Part shown: positions 7,825 through 15,440 of the stretch, one piece after another | Numbering within the stretch: the stretch's first letter is position 1 | How the letters are laid out: every line of letters begins with the position of its first letter | Assembly (NCBI GenBank): GCA_002311915.1 | Contig: DCAF01000033.1 | Location: 1-25,859, forward strand | Length of the DNA: 25,859 nt | Source: Sulfurovum sp. UBA1140 | GTDB lineage: Bacteria > Campylobacterota > Campylobacteria > Campylobacterales > Sulfurovaceae | Direction: 5' to 3' | Program-made: the position numbers and the translations under genes | Notes under the pieces: generated by a model | What the model saw: the letters and a program-made list of their open reading frames with translations, nothing else | What the model was told of the DNA's origin: nothing | The model's database searches: none

Positions 7825-8742
7825 TTAACCGATAAGGGCATCACATAAATCAAAACGATTATGTGTCATAAGGTGAACTTTGGGGTGGAGTTTCATAATC
7901 TCGTCAAAAAGAGTTTTAGAGATAGCAAATCCAACCTCTTGCTCTTTATCTTCACCATCCATAGATGCCAAGTTCATCTCATCTATAATTGCTTTGGGAA
8001 CGGTGATTCCTGGTACTTTGTCTGAAATAAAATTGGCAGTTCTTGCACGAACCACGGGGAACTGACCCAAGATAAGCTCGGCTTCTTTGGCTGTTTCGCG
8101 TACACTCTCATGTTTACACTCTTCAAAAATCTCTAGTAGCTCTTTGGCATTGTCTAAATCATAAACAGGTTGGGTAATAATGCCTCTAGCTCCATAGTTA
8201 AGCTTTTTTAGAATCTTCTTTTTAATACGTCGCATATCTTTAGAATAAGCATTAGAGACGGCAAAAGGGTAGATAGGCTTGGGACTTGGTTTTAACTCTT
8301 TATTACTGTAGTCTACCCCTTTATTCAGGTGATAGATAATGCTAAGTAGCAGGGTAGAGTCTCGCTCTAGTACCCCTTTAACTTCTGGTTGGTCAGAGAG
8401 TTTTGCTGGGTCACCTGTAAGGCCTAAGATACAACGTAAGTCAAAATCATTGGCACCTAAAAGGGTTGATTGTAAAGAGAGTTTATTTTTATCCCGCATA
8501 CTCATGGTGGCAATGACAGGTTTATTAAAGCTTTGCTGTATTTTAATGGCAGAGAGAACCCCCGACATTTTTAGTTTGGCAAGGGGATTATCTGTAACAG
8601 AGAATCCCGCAACCTTTTTATGGAGTCCAATTGACTTTATAGTTTCAATGGTATTCTCAATAGAAGCACCATGTGGAGGTGTTATCTCAACGGTAATAAA
8701 AGGTTCATTACTGTGGAGTTGGTTACAAAATTTTTTAAACAT
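7825..8742 (-). CDS. metF: Methylenetetrahydrofolate reductase family protein
   Basis: MTHFR reduces 5,10-methylene-THF to 5-methyl-THF using flavin, supplying methyl groups for methionine synthesis. The 305-residue protein starts with FITVEITPPHGAS (the conserved E-x-x-PP near the N-terminus). It carries the barrel motifs GFSVTDNPLA (46-55), CILGLTGDPAK (105-115), YPFAVSNAY and GARGIITQPVYD (187-198, with the QPxxD signature), and ends with the typical MTHNRFDLCDALI region. The sequence is divergent from E. coli MetF (296 residues), so the exact electron donor is uncertain. The start at 8742 lies 71 bases from the divergent serB gene. Confidence 0.85.
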   Translation of the reverse strand: MFKKFCNQLHSNEPFITVEITPPHGASIENTIETIKSIGLHKKVAGFSVTDNPLAKLKMSGVLSAIKIQQSFNKPVIATMSMRDKNKLSLQSTLLGANDFDLRCILGLTGDPAKLSDQPEVKGVLERDSTLLLSIIYHLNKGVDYSNKELKPSPKPIYPFAVSNAYSKDMRRIKKKILKKLNYGARGIITQPVYDLDNAKELLEIFEECKHESVRETAKEAELILGQFPVVRARTANFISDKVPGITVPKAIIDEMNLASMDGEDKEQEVGFAISKTLFDEIMKLHPKVHLMTHNRFDLCDALIG

Positions 8743-8773
8743 ATTTATATATTAGTCCTAACTATTAATTGGC

Positions 8774-8779
8774 TATAAT
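8774..8779 (+). promoter_or_regulatory. -10 box of serB
   Basis: TATAAT preceded by TTGGC, 35 bases before the serB ATG, in the short divergent spacer shared with metF. No -35 consensus seen. Confidence 0.5.
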
Positions 8780-8813
8780 TCTACCAAAATTTAACATAGA
8801 AGTAGGATAAAAG

Positions 8814-9437
8814 ATGAAATTAGCTGTATTTGATTTTGACTCAACACTGATGGATGGAGAGACCATCGAATTTTTAGCAGTACCATTAGGAATTGAGGAG
8901 AAAGTGGCACTCATTACTGAAAGAGCCATGGCAGGAGAGTTGGATTTTTTTGAATCATTAACCACCAGAGTGGCACTTCTTAAGGGATTACCAAAGGCAA
9001 GGGTTGATGAGATTTGTCAAAGTTTACCAATGATGCCAGGAGCCAAAGAGGTGGTAGCAGGGCTTAAAGAGCAGGGCTATAAAGTGGTCTGTTTTTCAGG
9101 AGGGTTTAGAAATGCCACCACACCTACAAGTAGAGATTTGGGCATAGATGCTGATTTTTCAAATATTTTGCATGATGAAAATGGTATTTTGACAGGACGT
9201 GTGGGGGGAGATATGATGTTTAGCTCTTCAAAGGGTGATATGATTGTACGATTACAAAATCTATTGGGTATTACGCAAGAGAATACTTTGGTTGTGGGTG
9301 ATGGAGCCAATGATTTAAGTATGTTTGCTCATGCTAAAATAAAAGTAGCCTTTTGTGCCAAGCCAATTCTTCGTGAAGCATCAACACATACGGTTGATAC
9401 TAAAGATTTAAGAGAAATTTTAAAGATTATAGCTTAG
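8814..9437 (+). CDS. serB: Phosphoserine phosphatase
   Basis: SerB performs the last step of serine synthesis, hydrolysing O-phosphoserine. The 207-residue HAD hydrolase has motif I DFDSTLMDGE (7-16; nucleophile Asp7, acid/base Asp9), motif II SGGF (about 95-98), the motif III Lys in SSSKGD and motif IV VVGDGANDLSMF (about 161-172). The DFDSTL(x)(D)GE form and the SerB-type cap support phosphoserine rather than a generic HAD substrate. It has only the catalytic domain and lacks the N-terminal ACT region of E. coli SerB. The ATG follows AGGA. A hairpin follows the gene, so it is likely monocistronic. Confidence 0.93.
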   Translation: MKLAVFDFDSTLMDGETIEFLAVPLGIEEKVALITERAMAGELDFFESLTTRVALLKGLPKARVDEICQSLPMMPGAKEVVAGLKEQGYKVVCFSGGFRNATTPTSRDLGIDADFSNILHDENGILTGRVGGDMMFSSSKGDMIVRLQNLLGITQENTLVVGDGANDLSMFAHAKIKVAFCAKPILREASTHTVDTKDLREILKIIA

Positions 9438-9463
9438 AATAGAGTAATATTATTGTAGAATTC

Positions 9464-9500
9464 TATAACAATTTTAAACCATTATTGTTATAAATTTTTT
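9464..9500 (+). terminator. AT-rich hairpin plus T-run after serB
   Basis: TATAACAAT (9464-9472) pairs perfectly with ATTGTTATA (9484-9492) across an 11-base loop and is followed by AATTTTTT. The stem is AT-rich, so it would be a weak intrinsic terminator. Apart from this and a plausible uppP leader, I see nothing else in 9438-9607. Confidence 0.5.
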
Positions 9501-9607
9501 AATTCTTCTTCAAAGTGCGTATGAATATGATGCTTTGCTCTTTTTTTATAGAGAAATTCAGATTAAATGATGGTGGTTTAAAATAAATTAATATAGGATA
9601 TAGATTC

Positions 9608-10372
9608 ATGGACATTATACAGGCTATCATTATTGGAATTATTGAGGGATTTACGGAGTTTCTGCCTATCTCTTCAACGGGGCATATGATTGTTGCTAGT
9701 GAGTTTTTAGGGATTGAACAGACGGCAATCATTAAAGCGTATGAGGTGATTATACAGTTTGCTGCGATATTGGCAGTGATGTTACTCTATCGGGATAAGA
9801 TTAACCTAAAAGAGATTGAACTTTGGCAAAAAATTATGATGGCATTTTTACCACTTGCGATTGTTGGTTTTTTATTAAAAGATTGGATTAAAGAGATATT
9901 TACTATCTCAACGGTTGCATGGATGTTTATTATTGGTGGAGTTATTTTTATTGTCGTTGAGTATTTTCATAAAGATGAAGAGTCTACTTCTAAAGAGGTA
10001 GAAGAGGTCACATGGATCCAAGCCTTATGGATTGGGTTGGGTCAGATACTTTCACTGGTTCCTGGAACCAGTAGAGCAGGTTCGACAATTATTGCAGGCA
10101 TGCTCTCTGGTGTGAATAGAAAAACATCCACAGAGTTTTCCTTTTTGTTGGCGATTCCTGTAATGATGGCGGTTAGTGGCTATGATTTGTTAAAGCACTA
10201 TGATGAATTTATTGGTGCTGATTTGACTGCTTTTGCAGTCGGTTTTGTAGTGGCATTTGTTGTTGCCTATTTAACTATAAAACTTTTGATCGTTTTTTTG
10301 CAACGTTTTACATTTGTTGCATTTGGCATCTATAGAATACTTTTTGGTTTACTTCTATTGATGGTGATATAG
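9608..10372 (+). CDS. uppP: Undecaprenyl-diphosphatase
   Basis: UppP (BacA) recycles the lipid carrier by dephosphorylating undecaprenyl diphosphate at the inner membrane, sustaining peptidoglycan and O-antigen synthesis and giving bacitracin tolerance. The 254-residue polytopic protein carries both family signatures: EGFTEFLPISSTGH (13-26) and PGTSRAGSTI (152-161). About eight hydrophobic segments are visible. The ATG follows AGGA at about ten bases' spacing. The DEAD-box gene starts 47 bases after its stop, so co-transcription is likely. Family length and motifs are intact. Confidence 0.96.
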   Translation: MDIIQAIIIGIIEGFTEFLPISSTGHMIVASEFLGIEQTAIIKAYEVIIQFAAILAVMLLYRDKINLKEIELWQKIMMAFLPLAIVGFLLKDWIKEIFTISTVAWMFIIGGVIFIVVEYFHKDEESTSKEVEEVTWIQALWIGLGQILSLVPGTSRAGSTIIAGMLSGVNRKTSTEFSFLLAIPVMMAVSGYDLLKHYDEFIGADLTAFAVGFVVAFVVAYLTIKLLIVFLQRFTFVAFGIYRILFGLLLLMVI

Positions 10373-10419
10373 AGGAGATATTTGCATAGCCTCTATGGTA
10401 TTTTGCAAGGTTAATTATT

Positions 10420-11808
10420 TTGACATTTAATGAATTTAATTTTCATAAGGATCTTTTGAAAGGGGTAAAAATAGCAGGTTTTAAAGAACCTAGCCCCATT
10501 CAAGAGATGGTTATCCCGATTATAGAAAAGGGAGAAGATTTGGTGGGTCAAGCCCACACAGGTACAGGTAAAACAGCAGCATTTGGTCTGCCGTTAATGA
10601 ACAAAATTGCCAAGGGTGAGATAGAGAGAGCCTTGGTTATTACGCCAACACGAGAGTTGGCAACACAGGTGAGCGATGAACTCTATCACTTGGGACGTTT
10701 TTGTGGTATTCGTACCATTACCGTTTATGGTGGTGTGGGATATGGACGACAGATAGCGTTAATTAATAAGGGTGTTCAGGTGGTTGTGGCAACCCCAGGG
10801 AGACTCAAAGACCTTTATAAAAAAGGTAAAATAGACAATTTTAATCCTGAAATAGTGGTGCTTGATGAAGCTGATGAGATGCTAGATATGGGTTTTTTAG
10901 AAGAGATAAAAGAGATTTTTGAGTATATTCCTCAAAACCGACAAACCCTTCTTTTTTCGGCGACAATGCCTGAACCTATTAAAGTGTTAGCCGATGATAT
11001 TTTAACAACTCCACAGTTTATTTCAGTGGTGGGTAAAGATGAGAGTACCACCAATAATGTGATAGAACAGGTCTATTATGTTATTGATGAGTCTCAACGA
11101 GATCGGGCGATTGTTAAACTGTTAGAGACTGAAAAAATTAAAAAATGTATAGTTTTTTGTCGTATGAAACGAGAAGTTGATAGACTAACCGAGCATCTTC
11201 AAGCGATTGGTTTTAATGCCAGAGGGATACATGGTGATTTAGAGCAGACGGAGAGAGATGAAGTAATTAAAGCTTATCGTCGCAATCAGATTCAAATTAT
11301 GGTAGCAACTGATGTCGCAGCGAGAGGTTTAGATGTAAAACAGGTTACACATGTCTTTAACTATCATATTCCTTTTGATCCTCAAAGTTATGTTCATAGA
11401 ATAGGGCGTACAGGTCGTGCAGGAAAGAGTGGAAAAGCAATTACTTTGGTTAGCACCGAAGAGTTTAAAGAACTTCAACGTATTCAAAAAGAGGTGGGAG
11501 CCAATATGACACTGGCAACCATTGATATTAATGGAGAGAGTTTATCTAATGAGGATAACTTTTCAACATTAGAGTCAATAGTTCGAGAGACTAATATTAG
11601 TGAATTGGCAACTGATTTTATTGACAGTATGGAAGATATGGATTATCATGAGTTTGTTGAGCGTGTGGTGACACTGCTTTTAGAAGAGAAACGTTCCCTT
11701 TCTACACAGATAGGATATGACTTAGATGCTGTAAATAGTATGATTGATAAGTATCATGGTGAACAAAAAGTAGCACACAAGAATAATCATCAAAGAAAGA
11801 GAAGATAA
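10420..11808 (+). CDS. DEAD-box ATP-dependent RNA helicase
   Basis: A 462-residue RNA helicase of the CsdA/DbpA/RhlE-like group, probably acting in ribosome assembly or RNA turnover. Motifs in order: Q motif FKEPSPIQ (21-28), motif I AHTGTGKT (45-52), PTRELA (76-81), TPGR (125-128), DEAD (149-152), SAT (180-182) and, near 325-335, HRIGRTGRAGKSG. The C-terminal ~90 residues are family-variable and end in a basic tail (KNNHQRKRR) that could contact RNA. The start is TTG 10420, supported by AAGG nine bases upstream and by the correct distance to the Q motif. Which named helicase it corresponds to cannot be told from sequence alone. Confidence 0.93.
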   Translation: MTFNEFNFHKDLLKGVKIAGFKEPSPIQEMVIPIIEKGEDLVGQAHTGTGKTAAFGLPLMNKIAKGEIERALVITPTRELATQVSDELYHLGRFCGIRTITVYGGVGYGRQIALINKGVQVVVATPGRLKDLYKKGKIDNFNPEIVVLDEADEMLDMGFLEEIKEIFEYIPQNRQTLLFSATMPEPIKVLADDILTTPQFISVVGKDESTTNNVIEQVYYVIDESQRDRAIVKLLETEKIKKCIVFCRMKREVDRLTEHLQAIGFNARGIHGDLEQTERDEVIKAYRRNQIQIMVATDVAARGLDVKQVTHVFNYHIPFDPQSYVHRIGRTGRAGKSGKAITLVSTEEFKELQRIQKEVGANMTLATIDINGESLSNEDNFSTLESIVRETNISELATDFIDSMEDMDYHEFVERVVTLLLEEKRSLSTQIGYDLDAVNSMIDKYHGEQKVAHKNNHQRKRR

Positions 11809-11881
11809 ATTAAGTTATTAAAAGTAAAAATTGCCTAAAATATTGCTATAAAATAAATCTATAAAAGTAAAGAGGTTTTTT

Positions 11882-12127
11882 ATGGCTGAAGTAAATTATA
11901 TAGTTGAAGCGTTGAAGTTTATGGTATTGGGGATGGGGGTTGTTTTTCTTTTTCTCTTTCTCCTTGTACAGGTAATTAAAATTCAAGCTTGGCTTATTGC
12001 AAAGTATTTTCCAGAAACTACTCCCAAAGCACCAGCCACACCTGTGGCTAATACGACAGAAGATGAAAATCGTCGAGTCGCTGTGATTATTGCAGCAGTA
12101 TCAGAATTTCGTAAAAATAAATCATAA
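11882..12127 (+). CDS. oadG: Oxaloacetate decarboxylase gamma subunit
   Basis: The 81-residue protein has one N-terminal transmembrane helix (about 9-32), a Pro/Ala/Thr-rich linker (47-55) and a polar, charged C-terminus with VAVIIAAVSEFRKNK. This is the OadG/MmdD-type gamma subunit that anchors the alpha subunit to the membrane beta subunit of biotin-dependent, sodium-pumping decarboxylases. The ATG follows AAAGAGG at 11869-11875. It is 14 bases upstream of oadA, in the usual gamma-alpha-beta order. Small size makes similarity searches weak, but the context is decisive. Confidence 0.88.
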   Translation: MAEVNYIVEALKFMVLGMGVVFLFLFLLVQVIKIQAWLIAKYFPETTPKAPATPVANTTEDENRRVAVIIAAVSEFRKNKS

Positions 12128-12141
12128 GATGAAGGTATAAG

Positions 12142-13932
12142 ATGGCAAAAAAATATATTGATGTGATGGATACAACCTTTAGAGATGGATTCCAATCTGT
12201 CTTTGGTGGTCGTGTACTCATGGATGACTTTTTCCCAGCAGTAGAGGCTGCGAAAAATGCAGGTATTAATCACTTTGAATTTGGTGGAGGGGCTAGATTC
12301 CAGAGCCTCTACTTTTATCTGCAAGAGGATGCTTTTGAGATGATGGACAGATTTAGAGAGATTGCAGGACCTGAAGCAAACCTTCAGACTCTCTCTCGTG
12401 GTATCAATACCGTGATGCTCGATACTGGTAGTAGAGAGTTGATTGATTTACATGCTAAAATGTTTAAAAAGCATGGAACCACAACCATCAGAAACTTTGA
12501 TGCACTCAATGATGTAAACAATTTAGCTTACAGTGCAGAGTGTATTAAACGTCACGGTCTTAATCATGAAGCAGTTATTACAATGATGGATTTACCTCCA
12601 GGATGTCATGGTGCACATGATGTGGCTTTTTATGAAAAAACATTGCGAAATATGCTTGATATGGGTATTGAATTTGATAGTCTCTGTTTTAAAGATGCTT
12701 CAGGTACTGCCAATCCAAATAAAGTTTATGAGACCATCTCGATGGCTAGAAAGCTTTTGGGTGAAGAGGTTCATTTAAGACTACATACACATGAAACAGC
12801 AGGTGTTTCAGTTGCTGCTTATTTGGCTGCACTTGAAGCGGGTGCTAATGGTATTGATATGGCAGCATCACCTGTATCTGGAGGAACAAGTCAACCAGAT
12901 ATTTTGACCATGCTTCATGCAACGAAAGGAACAAATTATAATTTGGGTGATTTAGAATTAACTAAAATTCTTAAGTATCAAGATAGATTAAAAGAGTGTT
13001 TATCAGAGTATATGGTTCCACCAGAAGCGACTCAGGTATCTCCATTAATTCCGTTCTCTCCAATGCCAGGTGGTGCGTTAACAGCGAACACACAGATGAT
13101 GAGAGATGCAGGAAACTTAGATAAGTTTGATGAAGTTATTTTAGCAATGAAAGAGGTTGTTGAACGTGGTGGTTATGGTACTTCTGTAACTCCTGTAAGT
13201 CAGTTTTATTGGCAACAAGCTTATGCCAACGTGATGTTTGGTAAATGGAAACAGATAGCCCCAGGATATGGTCATATGGTTCTTGGTTATTTCGGTAAGA
13301 CACCTGTTGAACCAGATGCAGAGATTATTAAATTGGCATCAGAGAAGTTAAAGTTAGAGCCAACAACTGAAAATCCTTTGGATATTGCAGACAAAGAAGT
13401 GACAAAGTCTATTGCCTATTGGAGAAAAGTTCTTGAAGATGAAAAGTTGGAGACAACTGAAGAGAATATCTTTATTGCTGCATCATGTGATCAAAAAGGT
13501 ATAGCGTTCTTAAAGGGTGAAGGTCCTTTAATGATTAGAAAAGGTAAAAATAATCAACAAAATGGAGGAGAAGAGATGAGTGGAAATTATACAGTAGTGG
13601 TTGACGGTAAGCAATATAGTGTACAGGTAGCAGAGGGTGATGGAGATATTCAGATAACACCATCAGCTATACCAGCACCTGTAGCGTCAACTCCTGCACC
13701 AACAGCAGGTGGAAAAGGTTCTATAGAGATAAACTCTCAAACACCTGGTAATGTTTGGAAAATTTTAAAAGCCGTTGGTGATAGTGTTAACGAGGGTGAA
13801 CAGATTATGATTCTTGAAGCAATGAAGATGGAAATTGATATAATAGCTGATAAAACAGGTGTCATTAAGTCGATTGATGTAAGTGTCAATGATACCGTTG
13901 CTGATGGTCAGTTACTTGCCACAATGGAGTAA
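12142..13932 (+). CDS. oadA: Oxaloacetate decarboxylase alpha subunit (carboxyltransferase plus biotin carrier)
   Basis: The 596-residue protein transfers carboxyl groups between oxaloacetate and biotin. N-terminal carboxyltransferase TIM barrel: DTTFRDGFQS (10-19, metal-binding Asp), CFKDASGTANP (active-site Lys), LRLHTHETAG (metal-binding His-x-His). A central PYC/OAD domain follows. The C-terminal biotinyl domain starts after a Pro/Ala-rich hinge and holds EAMKMEI with the biotinylated Lys at about 562. The same architecture is used for PycB, the carboxyltransferase half of two-subunit pyruvate carboxylase in this phylum. The flanking oadG and oadB argue for the membrane decarboxylase. The physiological direction is not decided by sequence. 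Confidence 0.93.
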   Translation: MAKKYIDVMDTTFRDGFQSVFGGRVLMDDFFPAVEAAKNAGINHFEFGGGARFQSLYFYLQEDAFEMMDRFREIAGPEANLQTLSRGINTVMLDTGSRELIDLHAKMFKKHGTTTIRNFDALNDVNNLAYSAECIKRHGLNHEAVITMMDLPPGCHGAHDVAFYEKTLRNMLDMGIEFDSLCFKDASGTANPNKVYETISMARKLLGEEVHLRLHTHETAGVSVAAYLAALEAGANGIDMAASPVSGGTSQPDILTMLHATKGTNYNLGDLELTKILKYQDRLKECLSEYMVPPEATQVSPLIPFSPMPGGALTANTQMMRDAGNLDKFDEVILAMKEVVERGGYGTSVTPVSQFYWQQAYANVMFGKWKQIAPGYGHMVLGYFGKTPVEPDAEIIKLASEKLKLEPTTENPLDIADKEVTKSIAYWRKVLEDEKLETTEENIFIAASCDQKGIAFLKGEGPLMIRKGKNNQQNGGEEMSGNYTVVVDGKQYSVQVAEGDGDIQITPSAIPAPVASTPAPTAGGKGSIEINSQTPGNVWKILKAVGDSVNEGEQIMILEAMKMEIDIIADKTGVIKSIDVSVNDTVADGQLLATME

Positions 13933-13935
13933 CCT

Positions 13936-15273
13936 ATGAAACTTAAACAGATTTTCATCTCTCTACTTTTTGCCATGTTTGCCTTGACAACTTTGTTACA
14001 GGCAAGTAGTTCTGATGTCGCAACAGAAGTTGTGGTACAAGAAGAGAGTACAGAAAAAAAAGCCTATGAACCAAAATCAATAGGTGAATTGGCAACTAGT
14101 TTTATGGAAACCACAGGTATCAATGCTATTCTTGATGTAAATGATGGAGAGATGACATCTGAACCTAAGGGTCCTGAGTATGAAAGAGAGATGACATGGT
14201 TTGAGTCCTCTTTAGGGCGTATTATTATGATTTTAATCGTATTTATACTCTTCTATTTGGCAATTGCTAAAAACTTTGAACCACTGCTTCTTATTCCCAT
14301 TGCTTTTGGTGGATTACTTGCCAATATTCCACTCGCAGGTATGGGTGGAGAGCATGGAATGCTGGGTATTATCTATAACATGGGTATTGCCAATGAATTT
14401 TTCCCCTTACTGATTTTTATGGGTGTTGGAGCGATGACGGACTTTGGTCCACTCTTAGCCAATCCTAAAACAGCTATTTTGGGTGGTGCTGCTCAGTTTG
14501 GTATTTTTGGTTCATTGGTTGGAGCAGTTATTATTGGATTTGATATTCAAGATGCATCGGCTATCTCAATTATTGGTGGAGCAGATGGTCCAACATCAAT
14601 TTTTATTGCCAATAGACTAGCCCCTGATTTATTGGGTGCAATTGCTGTGGCAGCCTACTCATATATGGCATTGGTTCCCGTTATTCAACCACCGATAATG
14701 AGAGCATTGACAAATAAAGAAGAGCGTAGAATTGTAATGAGAACAACAAGAAAGATACACCGATTAGAGAAATTAATTTTCCCTATTGTTGTTCTTATGT
14801 TGGCTCTTTTAATTCTGCCTGAATCTGCTCCACTTATTGGTGCGTTCGCATTTGGTAACTTTGCAAAAGAGTCAGGTGTTGTTGATAGATTAAGTGATAC
14901 GATGCAGAATTCATTGATTAATATTGTAACCATATTCTTGGGACTTGGTGTTGGTTCAAAACTAGCAGCAGATAAGTTCTTGGTATTAGAGACCATGGGA
15001 ATTATGATTATTGGTCTTATTGCATTCTCTATTGGTACAGCAACGGGTGTTCTTATGGCAAAACTAATGAATAAGTTCTCTGATGAGCCGATTAATCCAC
15101 TTATTGGTGCAGCGGGAGTCTCGGCAGTTCCTATGTCGGCACGGGTGGTAAGTAAGGTTGGTTCTGAAGAGAAGCCAGGAAACGTACTGCTTATGCATGC
15201 TATGGGACCAAACGTTGCAGGTGTTATTGGTTCAGCTGTTGCGGCAGGTGTTTTACTTTCGATATTTAAATAG
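13936..15273 (+). CDS. oadB: Oxaloacetate decarboxylase beta subunit, sodium-pumping, with N-terminal extension
   Basis: This integral membrane subunit decarboxylates carboxybiotin and couples this to sodium export. The core (about 94-445) shows AIAKNFEPLLLIPIAFGGLL, the conserved GGADGPTSIF (214-223, essential-type Asp217), AYSYMALVPVIQPPI (240-254) and the C-terminal VSAVPMSARVVSKVG and HAMGPNVAGVIG regions. It differs from the usual ~430-residue form in residues 1-90: a signal-peptide-like start (MKLKQIFISLLFAMFALTTLLQA) and a polar, acidic stretch before the first core helix. It starts three bases after the oadA stop, with GGAG at 13926-13929. A strong hairpin ends the operon. Confidence 0.93.
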   Translation: MKLKQIFISLLFAMFALTTLLQASSSDVATEVVVQEESTEKKAYEPKSIGELATSFMETTGINAILDVNDGEMTSEPKGPEYEREMTWFESSLGRIIMILIVFILFYLAIAKNFEPLLLIPIAFGGLLANIPLAGMGGEHGMLGIIYNMGIANEFFPLLIFMGVGAMTDFGPLLANPKTAILGGAAQFGIFGSLVGAVIIGFDIQDASAISIIGGADGPTSIFIANRLAPDLLGAIAVAAYSYMALVPVIQPPIMRALTNKEERRIVMRTTRKIHRLEKLIFPIVVLMLALLILPESAPLIGAFAFGNFAKESGVVDRLSDTMQNSLINIVTIFLGLGVGSKLAADKFLVLETMGIMIIGLIAFSIGTATGVLMAKLMNKFSDEPINPLIGAAGVSAVPMSARVVSKVGSEEKPGNVLLMHAMGPNVAGVIGSAVAAGVLLSIFK

Positions 15274-15306
15274 TGCTTTTTTAAGTATAAGCTAACTAAT
15301 CTAGAT

Positions 15307-15340
15307 TCAATAGTATAATTGTAATATATTATACTATTGA
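15307..15340. repeat. 13-bp perfect inverted repeat after oadB
   Basis: TCAATAGTATAAT (15307-15319) is perfectly complementary to ATTATACTATTGA (15328-15340) across an 8-base spacer. It lies between the oadB stop and the main terminator hairpin and has no T-run, so it could be an operator, a 3'-UTR stem or an auxiliary terminator. Confidence 0.5.
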
Positions 15341-15350
15341 TAAGTATAGC

Positions 15351-15385
15351 AAATAAAATGAGAACTTTTGGTTCTCATTTTATTT
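15351..15385. terminator. Strong bidirectional-type terminator between oadB and pckA
   Basis: AAATAAAATGAGAAC (15351-15365) pairs perfectly with GTTCTCATTTTATTT (15371-15385) across a 5-base loop. A-rich and T-rich stem ends flank the GC-containing core. It separates the decarboxylase operon from pckA. Confidence 0.8.
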
Positions 15386-15406
15386 ACTATATACGTGCAG
15401 TAATAG

Positions 15407-15412
15407 TAGAAT
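15407..15412 (+). promoter_or_regulatory. Candidate -10 box of pckA
   Basis: TAGAAT 28 bases before the pckA ATG and just after the terminator; no -35 consensus. The terminator upstream makes a promoter here necessary, but the exact element is a guess. Confidence 0.35.
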
Positions 15413-15440
15413 CAAAAAAACATTACAAAGGCAACATGAG

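Noticed and set aside
8339..8755. 138-codon open frame on the plus strand opposite metF
   Set aside because: It mirrors the metF coding strand, has no recognisable domain or ribosome site, and metF is unambiguous.
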